Assembly (NCBI GenBank): GCA_003167305.1
Contig: PMTP01000204.1
Coordinates: 1 to 14,253, forward strand
Direction of reading: 5' to 3'
Source: Acidobacteriaceae bacterium
Lineage (GTDB): Bacteria > Acidobacteriota > Terriglobia > Terriglobales > Acidobacteriaceae
DNA length: 14,253 nt
Part shown: positions 1-5,359 of the stretch, piece by piece
Layout of the letters: each line of letters opens with the position of its first letter
Numbering within the stretch: position 1 is the stretch's first letter
Made by a program: the position numbers and the translations under genes
Notes under the pieces: generated by a model
Told to the model about the DNA's origin: nothing
Seen by the model: only the letters and a program-made list of their open reading frames with translations
Database searches by the model: none

Positions 1-120
1 CCACAGCAGACAGATTCCGTTTCCGGTGCCGCGTCCCCGGAAACGGAAAAACAAGAACAAGTGCAACAACAACAAAACCTTCCTGATAAGGAAAAACTGT
101 CAGGTATGTGCCCGGTCTAA
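1..120 (+). CDS. C-terminal tail of a gene entering from the left, possibly an IS transposase (partial)
   Basis: Frame 1 is open from the window edge to a TAA at 118-120 and reads 39 residues. They are Gln- and Glu-rich (a run of four Gln, and KQEQ) and end in SGMCPV. Codon choice is sensible for a protein tail. The last codons and the stop lie inside the first of two 25-bp-spaced repeats (97-146), an arrangement seen when a transposase gene runs into the terminal repeats of its own insertion sequence. I therefore infer the C-terminus of a transposase or integrase-core protein. No catalytic domain is visible, because it would lie left of the window. It could equally be the tail of an unrelated Gln-rich protein. 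Confidence 0.4.
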   Translation, partial: PQQTDSVSGAASPETEKQEQVQQQQNLPDKEKLSGMCPV

Positions 121-146
121 AGTGTCAGGGTTGTCCCCGGCCGTTC
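97..146 (+). repeat. Two 25-bp-spaced terminal-type repeats, probable insertion-sequence end
   Basis: CTGTCAGGTATGTGCCCGG (97-115) is followed 25 bp later by GTGTCAGGGTTGTCCCCGG (122-140), with 15 of 19 positions shared. Regularly spaced TGTCAGG..TGT.CCCGG units beside the end of an open frame resemble the transposase-binding repeats at the end of some IS elements. The other IS end would lie outside the window, so this is an inference from layout. Confidence 0.45.
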
Positions 147-442
147 ACCGGATTTTGGGGGAAGAAACGGCGAAATGGACAAAGAACCAGGGACTGAGGG
201 ACTAGAATTGCGCGCGTTGAAGATTGGATGGTAGTCATATGGGCCTCGCATTGGCGATTGCTTCTATTGTGCGCGCGGGAGTGGAAATCATCTGCAAGCA
301 CCTGCGGCGCGGCAGACGCACGCTATTCGCTCGCATGGGGTTCGTGGTCTCCCACCCTTTCGCAAAGTGCGCGAAAGGATGGGGCACCCAGATTTGAGGG
401 AAGGATAAGATTTCAAAAACTCAGGGCGCGTCACACGCCCCA
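147..442. other. Gene-free stretch with short direct repeats and a REP-like palindrome
   Basis: About 300 bases carry no convincing gene. What can be seen is a short direct repeat at 190-205 (GGGACTGA then GGGACTAG) and a palindromic repeat at 351-390. The open frames crossing this stretch on both strands (228-446 plus, 288-515 minus) have no domain, no ribosome binding site and a composition typical of translated repeats, so I do not call them. Confidence 0.6.
351..390. repeat. REP-like palindrome, copy 1
   Basis: CCCACCCTTTCGC (351-363) pairs with GCGAAAGGATGGG (371-383) at 12 of 13 positions around a 7-nt loop (AAAGTGC). The right arm continues into GGATGGGGCACC, which recurs exactly in copy 2 near 2626-2637. 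This is the style of extragenic palindromic repeat that I associate with acidobacterial genomes. Confidence 0.65.
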
Positions 443-778
443 CTAATGCCACTCGAAGAGCCGATTGAACTTCAACACCAGTTCCAACAGGCGATCCAAT
501 TGCCGCTTTCGCCACGTATCTAATCTCTCCAGACTATCCATACCCACCAGCACCAGTACCACTAGACATACCAACATCCATATACCCAGCACAACACATG
601 CAACCGCTGCGAACGGCATTACCACCAGCGCAGCTACCAGGTACTTCATCATCGACGCCAGCCCTTTAACCCAGTTGAGAAAATTCAACTCGCCTTCATG
701 AAAAATTGCGCCTGCAATCAGCACACCGCCGCCTATCAGCAGCACCCAAAACACCAACCTTACAATTGTCAGAATCAT
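443..778 (-). CDS. Small hypothetical membrane protein
   Basis: 111 residues with no family that I recognise. Residues about 5-27 form a hydrophobic helix (VLLIGGGVLIAGAIF). Residues about 46-78 form a longer hydrophobic stretch, probably one or two further membrane segments. The last 33 residues are charged and amphipathic (RLDTWRKRQLDRLLELVLKFNRLFEWH), probably cytosolic and helical. The start is well supported: a strong AGGAAGG ribosome binding site lies 7 nt before the ATG, and the ATG overlaps the TGA of the small upstream frame in an ATGA, so translation is probably coupled. It is the last gene of a minus-strand cassette that begins at 1796. A role as the membrane component of that cassette is inference only. 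Confidence 0.6.
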   Translation of the reverse strand: MILTIVRLVFWVLLIGGGVLIAGAIFHEGELNFLNWVKGLASMMKYLVAALVVMPFAAVACVVLGIWMLVCLVVLVLVGMDSLERLDTWRKRQLDRLLELVLKFNRLFEWH

Positions 779-957
779 TGACTTACCTTCCTGGCGGAAA
801 CATCCATCATCACCAGTCCGCCGCGTCCGTTACCGGAGTAAGGCCCGTTGTTCTCCGCCAATTTCGCACCAAATAATTTCAGTCCCCGCAGTTTTCGCCA
901 CAATTTTGCTAGTGTTAAAGTCAAACTCCTGAAAATACAGCAAGAATGCACGTGCAA
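775..957 (-). CDS. Very small hypothetical protein, start uncertain
   Basis: The frame ends in a TGA that overlaps the ATG of the downstream membrane protein. Its second half (LFGAKLAENNGPYSGNGRGG and onward) has GC-rich third positions like real coding sequence. The upstream limit is a TTG at 957, giving 60 residues, but no good ribosome binding site precedes that TTG. An AGGAG lies further inside, followed only by TTG candidates at poor spacing. An overlapping frame, 830-988 minus, starts with ATG behind AGGAG (11-nt spacing) and encodes 52 residues. The two may be a frameshifted single gene, or only one may be used. I see no known domain; the protein would be small, basic and glycine-containing. 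Confidence 0.35.
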   Translation of the reverse strand: MHVHSCCIFRSLTLTLAKLWRKLRGLKLFGAKLAENNGPYSGNGRGGLVMMDVSARKVSQ

Positions 958-968
958 CTCTCTGCTGA

Positions 969-1796
969 CTACGCATGGGTCGCTTCATAGAACGAGAATC
1001 TCCTACTATATGGGAGGAACGAATACCAAACTGGCCCCTCCTTCCATACATTGCCGATAATCATCCGGTCTTCGTTCGATATAAAAACGGCTATATAATC
1101 AACTTTCTCTAAACTATTTTCATAGTCTCTCAGTATGCTGCCTGACAGAGTACCAGCAACGTCTTCAAGCAGGAGCGCTGTTTTGAAACCATGCTCCTTG
1201 TACTTCGTCGGTTTAGGAAGCTTATCTTTAATTGCCCGTCCAAGTCTTTCGCTTTGTAGAGCTTTCTGTTTCTCTGGTTGTTGGGGTATGCGCCCGACAT
1301 TTCCATTCATCTGCGCACCATCCCCACCACACGTAAGTGTTATCTTATGCCGTTCATATTCAGTCTGTAGGGAACTGTCCACCAGTTGCAACTTCGGAGC
1401 AGTTTCTACTACCCAGGAAATGAGATATCTGACAAACAGCTTCCTATTACTCTTCTCCTCAAGGGAATCCACTATTGCAGGAGGAACAGCAAGAATATAA
1501 AAACGATCACCGGGAAGTCGCTTTCTACAGCCAGCATTGATCAAATCGACAATATCGTACGACCTCTTCACATACTTAATCTGCCCATCGAAAGATTCAA
1601 CAATAGTATGCTCAACTGCAATCTTGTCATTTTCATTACTGCTGGAGACCAAAACGAAGTCAACTTCAGGGGTGTGTCGATTTACTTCATCAGGCGATTC
1701 AGATACTACGTATACTATATCCGTGAGAGACTTCAGAATAGTAATAAAAGCGGCGCATGCGTTCTTTTCGTTCAGTTTCTTCATAATCTTAATCAT
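969..1796 (-). CDS. Uncharacterised 275-aa protein, PD-(D/E)XK-like N-terminal half
   Basis: Residues 44-64 read as beta-strand, Asp46, beta-strand, Glu62-His-Thr64 (VDFVLV ... KIAVEHT), then IVESFDGQ. This is the D ... ExK strand pattern of PD-(D/E)XK nuclease folds, with Thr where Lys is expected. The pattern 'EHT..ESF.GQ' resembles an uncharacterised bacterial family that I recall but cannot name. A linker (about 155-190) separates it from a second block (about 195-260) with GFKTALLLEDVAG and VDYIAVFIS, probably further alpha/beta core. There is no signal peptide or membrane helix. GGAG lies a few nt before the ATG at 1796; a second ATG four codons in (MKKLNEKN) is also possible. The gene is clearly more AT-rich than the rest of the window, which suggests transfer. 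It heads a minus-strand cassette downstream of a toxin-antitoxin pair. Nuclease activity is unproven. Confidence 0.65.
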   Translation of the reverse strand: MIKIMKKLNEKNACAAFITILKSLTDIVYVVSESPDEVNRHTPEVDFVLVSSSNENDKIAVEHTIVESFDGQIKYVKRSYDIVDLINAGCRKRLPGDRFYILAVPPAIVDSLEEKSNRKLFVRYLISWVVETAPKLQLVDSSLQTEYERHKITLTCGGDGAQMNGNVGRIPQQPEKQKALQSERLGRAIKDKLPKPTKYKEHGFKTALLLEDVAGTLSGSILRDYENSLEKVDYIAVFISNEDRMIIGNVWKEGPVWYSFLPYSRRFSFYEATHA

Positions 1797-1811
1797 TTTC
1801 TCCGCCTGCCC

Positions 1812-1832
1812 TAGGTCTCGCTTTTGAGACCT
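1812..1832. promoter_or_regulatory. Perfect 7-bp hairpin upstream of the 275-aa gene
   Basis: AGGTCTC (1813-1819), a 6-nt spacer, then GAGACCT (1826-1832) form a perfect inverted repeat in the 77-bp gap between the antitoxin stop (1874) and the start of the next minus-strand gene (1796). No T-run follows on the minus strand, so a classical terminator is unlikely. An operator site or an attenuating leader hairpin is possible. Confidence 0.4.
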
Positions 1833-1873
1833 GGAAGTCGAATCCCTTCATCTATCCACACGAGCAACCATCC

Positions 1874-2152
1874 CTACACCAGTTCAATCGAAACCCGCCG
1901 CCCGACCATGGCCGCCGCGCGCTGCAAGCTCCCTAGTGTAATGTCGTTCTTCGGATCGAGAAGGCGGTCCACCTGCGTGCGGCTGGTTTTGAGCAACGTG
2001 GCCATCTTGTTTTTGGAAATCTTCTGCTTCTTCATCGCTTCGGCCAACTGCCATGCGACGACTTCTTTGATCGCCTCGGCCTGCGCCTCCTCGAAGATTC
2101 CCTCTACCTTGAGAAAATCGTCGATGCTCGAACCCATATGCTTTTTGCTCAT
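1874..2152 (-). CDS. higA: HigA-type antitoxin, XRE/HTH transcriptional regulator
   Basis: 92 residues. The C-terminal two thirds (about 34-86) form a helix-turn-helix of the Xre/Cro type. ISKNKMATLLKTSRTQVDRL is the recognition region, followed by LDPKNDITLGSLQRAAAMVG, typical of small antitoxins of the HigA or addiction-module antidote class. It should bind and neutralise the upstream toxin and repress their shared promoter. The frame is open further upstream, but the start at 2152 is chosen because its ATG overlaps the toxin TGA (ATGA) and GGGAG sits 8 nt before it. The toxin-first order is the usual higBA order. Databases may label such proteins XRE or Fis family; the HigA label is by family resemblance. 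Confidence 0.85.
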   Translation of the reverse strand: MSKKHMGSSIDDFLKVEGIFEEAQAEAIKEVVAWQLAEAMKKQKISKNKMATLLKTSRTQVDRLLDPKNDITLGSLQRAAAMVGRRVSIELV

Positions 2153-2505
2153 CGCTCCAACTCCCTTTGACGCTTGCGCGCCAGTGCCACATCGCTTTCC
2201 GGCGTTGTCCGCGTCTTCTTGATGAATCCGTGCAGTGCCACCAGATGCCCGCGGTATAGGCAAATCAGCACCCGTGCCGTCCGCTTCGTCGGCAGGTCTG
2301 TCCGAATCTCCCACAGACCATCTCCCATCGGACGGCAGAGCGGCATCCCCACCGGCCAACGCCATTGCGCCCTCAATAAATCTTTTCCAATCGCTTGGCG
2401 TTCGGCCTCCGGCAACTCCTGAAGCCACTCCCGCACCGGCTCATTTCCCGATTCTGGGCGAAAAAAGATCAGCGGAATTTTCTGCGGTTGAGGATTCTCT
2501 TTCAT
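2149..2505 (-). CDS. higB: RelE/HigB-type toxin, phage Gp49-like family
   Basis: 118 residues, the normal length for this family. The signature GLWEIRTDLPTKRTARVLIC, then GHLVALHGFIKKTRTTP and the tail ALARKRQREL, matches the Gp49-like (DUF891) branch of RelE/ParE toxins. Known members are ribosome-dependent mRNA endonucleases. Trp65, Arg68, His92 and Lys97-Lys98 are likely functional positions. The ATG at 2505 is preferred over the TTG at 2526 because TAGGG lies just upstream of it and the extra seven residues are not family-like. The antitoxin follows with a 4-nt overlap, so the pair is one operon driven from a promoter near 2533-2560. The toxin carries no evident inactivating change. Confidence 0.85.
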   Translation of the reverse strand: MKENPQPQKIPLIFFRPESGNEPVREWLQELPEAERQAIGKDLLRAQWRWPVGMPLCRPMGDGLWEIRTDLPTKRTARVLICLYRGHLVALHGFIKKTRTTPESDVALARKRQRELER

Positions 2506-2532
2506 CCTGCGCCCTATCGAATACAACTGTAC

Positions 2533-2560
2533 CTTATAATGTGCAGTATTGCAAGCTCAA
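2533..2560 (-). promoter_or_regulatory. Candidate sigma70-type promoter of the toxin-antitoxin operon
   Basis: Read on the minus strand, TTGAGC (2560-2555) and TATAAG (2538-2533) are separated by 16 bp and lie about 30 nt upstream of the toxin ATG. The -35 box almost touches the palindromic element that begins at 2564. Confidence 0.45.
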
Positions 2561-2563
2561 TTT

Positions 2564-2632
2564 CCACCCTTCGCACAGCCACCCCACGGACGAAGACCTG
2601 TCCGTGGGGACCCCGGCAACGCGAAGGATGGG
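2564..2632. repeat. Nested REP-like palindrome, copy 2
   Basis: The outer arms CCACCCTTCGC (2564-2574) and GCGAAGGATGG (2621-2631) are complementary except for one position and match the arms of copy 1 (351-390). Nested inside is a perfect 10-bp stem, CCCCACGGAC (2582-2591) with GTCCGTGGGG (2600-2609), closing an 8-nt loop. It sits after the kinase stop and could also end its transcription, although there is no T-run. Confidence 0.7.
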
Positions 2633-2664
2633 GCACCAAGAATTCATGGATAGTGAAAATGCTA

Positions 2665-3582
2665 CTAGCCGGCGGTCTCCGCCAGGCGCTTTGCCCGCCA
2701 GAGCGCTCCTTCCAGCGAGACGACCGACTCACGGCCCACTGGCATCAGCGGCGCGGCGGCATGGAGGCCGGCGAAGAAGGCTTCGCGGACCAGCGTCATG
2801 TGCTCGATGACTCCGCCGGTCCAGGCTACTGGGACTTCGTCAGCGATTGCGTGCTTGCGGCGCAGCTTGGCGCGCACCAGCAGCACAAACTCGACCAGAT
2901 CAGCCGCTGCCTGGCGAAGAACATCGACCGCAACCGGGTCGCCGGCTTCGGCCAGTTCGTTGATCGCCGGAGCGAGGGCGGCAAAGTCCGGTCCGGGGGT
3001 GCTGTCGCCCAGGTTCACCAGATCGTCCAGGCCGGGCGTGCCCCAGATTTCGCCAATTTTTTCAAGAATTTGCGTCGGCAGCTCACGGTCATGAGCCTTG
3101 AGCGCGCGGCGCAGGCTGTGCAGCCCGATCCAGTAGCCAGAGCCCTCGTCGCCCAGATGCGAACTCCATCCGCCGGCACTCTCGCGGCTGCCGTCGGGCG
3201 CGCGGCCGATCGTGTTGGAGCCGGTTCCGGCGATTTGCAGGATTCCGGGGCCGCCGTGGAAGGCCGCGTCGAGCGCGATCACCTCGTCGCCGACGACCTC
3301 GGAGCGCTCGACAGCAAAATCGCGGAAGACCGCCGTGATCCACTCCGCAGTGCCGGGCATGGAGGCAGAGGCCACGCCCACCGAGGCGGCGTAGACGCCA
3401 GTGACGCCGGCCTGGGCGTAGACCTCTTTGAGCAGCGCGCGGAGATGAGTTTCGGCGGCCTCCGCTCCCACCCGCAAACGCTTGATGGAGCCGTTCTCCG
3501 CGTGGGCGAGAAGCTTGTCACCGGCCAGGATGGAGGCGCGCGTGCGCGTTCCGCCGCCATCGATTCCCAGGATTAATTTCAT
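2665..3582 (-). CDS. BadF/BadG/BcrA/BcrD-family ATPase, N-acetylglucosamine kinase-like
   Basis: 305 residues of the ASKHA (actin-like) sugar-kinase fold. The phosphate-1 loop is IDGGGTRTRA (7-16), the phosphate-2 motif is IAGTGSNTIG (117-126), the family hallmark GGWSSHLGDEGSGYWIG covers 137-153, and the adenosine motif is AWTGGVIE (253-260). These features and the length fit eukaryote-like GlcNAc kinases (NAGK) of the BadF group, which phosphorylate an amino sugar with ATP in the cytosol. The exact substrate (GlcNAc, glucosamine or another) cannot be read from the sequence. It is divergent from the secreted alpha-galactosidase at 3751, which suggests a small sugar-salvage locus. A TACAAT box on the minus strand (3682-3677) could be its -10, giving a leader of about 95 nt. 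Confidence 0.85.
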   Translation of the reverse strand: MKLILGIDGGGTRTRASILAGDKLLAHAENGSIKRLRVGAEAAETHLRALLKEVYAQAGVTGVYAASVGVASASMPGTAEWITAVFRDFAVERSEVVGDEVIALDAAFHGGPGILQIAGTGSNTIGRAPDGSRESAGGWSSHLGDEGSGYWIGLHSLRRALKAHDRELPTQILEKIGEIWGTPGLDDLVNLGDSTPGPDFAALAPAINELAEAGDPVAVDVLRQAAADLVEFVLLVRAKLRRKHAIADEVPVAWTGGVIEHMTLVREAFFAGLHAAAPLMPVGRESVVSLEGALWRAKRLAETAG

Positions 3583-3750
3583 TGTGTTCTTGCTCCTTCG
3601 CTTGCCAAAGTACGCCCTCGCACCAGCTTATCGCACAGTCCCATAGGCCGGCTTCCCTGACCAGAACGGCAGCGCAATTGTACCTTGAATCCGCCCACCC
3701 GGCGTTCCGGATTACTGCGGATCTCCCGGCGATTGTGGTATTGTTCCGGC

Positions 3751-5130
3751 ATGGACCGCTTACGCTGTTTTCTCGCCGCTCTTCTCTTCGTCGTCGCCGC
3801 AACGCTTACTCCCGCGCAGACTCCCGCGCCCACGCCGCCGATGGGCTGGAACAGTTGGGACGCCTATGGGCTGACCATCAATGAGGCTGACTTCAAGGCC
3901 AATGCCGCGGTGCTGGCCACGGTGAAGCAGTTCGGCTGGCAGTACGCGGTGATCGACGAAGGCTGGTACATGGAGAATCCCTTCGGCGCGCACTTGGCGG
4001 ACAAGAAATATCTGCTGGACGGGAATGGGATTCTGCTTCCGGTGGTAAGCCGCTTTCCGACGTCGGCCGATGGGGCGGGCTTCAAGCCGCTGGCCGACTG
4101 GGTTCACGCGCAAGGGCTGAAGTTCGGCATCCACATTGTGCGCGGGATTCCCAAGCAGGCGGTCGAGAAGAATCTGCCCATCGCGGGGTCGAGCTTTCAC
4201 GCCGCCGATGCCGCCGATCTCAACTCCCCTTGCGGGTGGGATGAGGGCAACTGGGGCGTGGCCGATAACGCCGCCGGACAGGCTTACTACGACTCGATGC
4301 TCAGGCTCTATGCCGGCTGGGGATTGGATTTCCTCAAGGTGGATTGCATCAGCGACCACCCCTACCGGCCCACCGAGATTCGCCAGATTGCCGCGGCGAT
4401 CGGCAAGACGGGAAGGCCGATGGTGCTGAGCCTGTCGCCGGGGCCGACGCAACTGGAGCACGCGGCCGAGGTGGCCGAATACGCGCAGATGTGGCGCATC
4501 ACCAACGATCACTGGGACGGCTGGAGCTTCCCCCGCCACCCCGGCGACGACGAGTATCCCTTCGGCTTGCGCGGCGAGTTCGACCGGCTGGCCAAGTGGT
4601 TTCCCTATGTGAAGGAGGGTAATTGGCCGGACGCGGATATGCTGCCATGGGGCTGGCTGGGGCCGCATCCGGGAATGGGCGAGCCGCGCCAGTCGCGGCT
4701 GACGCACGACGAGCAGCAGACCGAGTTCACGCTATGGGCAATCACGCGCTCACCACTAATTTTGGGCGCAAATCTGACCAGGCTGGATGACTTTACCCGC
4801 TCGCTGATCTCCAACCAGTCAGTCCTTTTCATGAACCAGAATGTGACCTACAGCCATCCGGTTGATGTTGCCGGCCTGGGCGCGGGCTTTGAAAATGCGC
4901 GTGTGTGGCGGGCTACGATCAACGCACCGGGCGCAAGAAATTACGCGGAGTTTTTTGGCTTTTTCAACCTCGGCGACACGCCGGTGACACTGCGCGTGAG
5001 CTGGAAGCAACTGGGCCTGGAGGGCAAGCATCTGGCGCAGAATGTGTGGAGCGTAGGCGGCTTCAAGGAATCGAAGGAGGTCAGCGTGACCTTGCCGGCT
5101 CACGGAAGCACGCTCTACGAGGTCCGATAA
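3751..5130 (+). CDS. Secreted alpha-galactosidase, glycoside hydrolase family 27
   Basis: 459 residues. Residues 1-22 are a signal peptide (MDRLRCF, then LAALLFVVAATLTPAQ), so the enzyme is exported. The GH27 barrel starts at PPMGWNSWDAYG (29-40). AVIDEGWY (66-73) and KFGIHIV (124-130) are core strands. Asp198 in DFLKVDC is the predicted nucleophile, and Asp253 in RITNDHWDGW is the predicted acid/base by alignment with the RxxxD...W motif of known alpha-galactosidases. WPDADML (292-298) and LWAITRSPLILGANL (328-342) are also family hallmarks. A C-terminal beta-sandwich (about 365-459) completes the usual architecture. It should release terminal alpha-galactose from oligosaccharides or plant polymers. 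The frame opens at 3685, but the ATG at 3751 is chosen because the signal peptide begins there. It may instead act on another alpha-linked sugar, as GH27 is mixed. Confidence 0.9.
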   Translation: MDRLRCFLAALLFVVAATLTPAQTPAPTPPMGWNSWDAYGLTINEADFKANAAVLATVKQFGWQYAVIDEGWYMENPFGAHLADKKYLLDGNGILLPVVSRFPTSADGAGFKPLADWVHAQGLKFGIHIVRGIPKQAVEKNLPIAGSSFHAADAADLNSPCGWDEGNWGVADNAAGQAYYDSMLRLYAGWGLDFLKVDCISDHPYRPTEIRQIAAAIGKTGRPMVLSLSPGPTQLEHAAEVAEYAQMWRITNDHWDGWSFPRHPGDDEYPFGLRGEFDRLAKWFPYVKEGNWPDADMLPWGWLGPHPGMGEPRQSRLTHDEQQTEFTLWAITRSPLILGANLTRLDDFTRSLISNQSVLFMNQNVTYSHPVDVAGLGAGFENARVWRATINAPGARNYAEFFGFFNLGDTPVTLRVSWKQLGLEGKHLAQNVWSVGGFKESKEVSVTLPAHGSTLYEVR

Positions 5131-5245
5131 ACGAGGCTACGGCCGTGCAGCGACGAAGCCTTTTATGCGGAGCGTGCCGCTGGGCATTATCGCTGGCCGG
5201 CAGTGTAGGAATTCTCTGCAAATGATAGGTCTATGAGGTCGAATT

Positions 5246-5264
5246 CCCCCCGGGGGCTAAAGCC
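5246..5264. repeat. Palindromic GC-rich element (C-run/G-run plus GGCT-AA-AGCC)
   Basis: Six C then five G (5246-5256) overlap the palindrome GGCTAAAGCC (5255-5264). Together they resemble a GGCTAAAGCC-type intergenic repeat that I associate with acidobacterial genomes. It lies in the 229-bp gap between the alpha-galactosidase and fabD, and only one copy is in the window. Confidence 0.4.
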
Positions 5265-5318
5265 GCGCCCTTGCGAAGCTATCTCCCCTTGCATAAAGTG
5301 CATAAAGAATAGCCTCCA

Positions 5319-5349
5319 TTGCGCTTTGTCCGCCCCCATCCGGTAAAAT
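5319..5349 (+). promoter_or_regulatory. Candidate fabD promoter
   Basis: TTGCGC (5319-5324) and TAAAAT (5344-5349) are separated by 19 bp, slightly long. The -10 box is only about 10 nt from the fabD ATG, so the transcript would be nearly leaderless, and no ribosome binding site is visible before that ATG. Just upstream is a direct repeat, GCATAAAGT-GCATAAAGA (5291-5308). Confidence 0.3.
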
Positions 5350-5359
5350 TATCTCTGCA

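Noticed and set aside
1812..1860. A tRNA gene on the plus strand
   Set aside because: There is a hairpin, a TCGAATCC loop and a CCA, but the T-stem pairs poorly, the acceptor spacing is wrong and no 5' half or D-arm exists. At most it is a remnant.
2395..3576. Long plus-strand open frame of 393 codons
   Set aside because: It lies antisense to the kinase gene, which has full family motifs on the minus strand. The frame is open only because of GC-rich codon bias and has no domain or ribosome binding site.
3760..4707. Minus-strand open frame of 315 codons
   Set aside because: It is antisense to the alpha-galactosidase; the sense strand carries all GH27 motifs.
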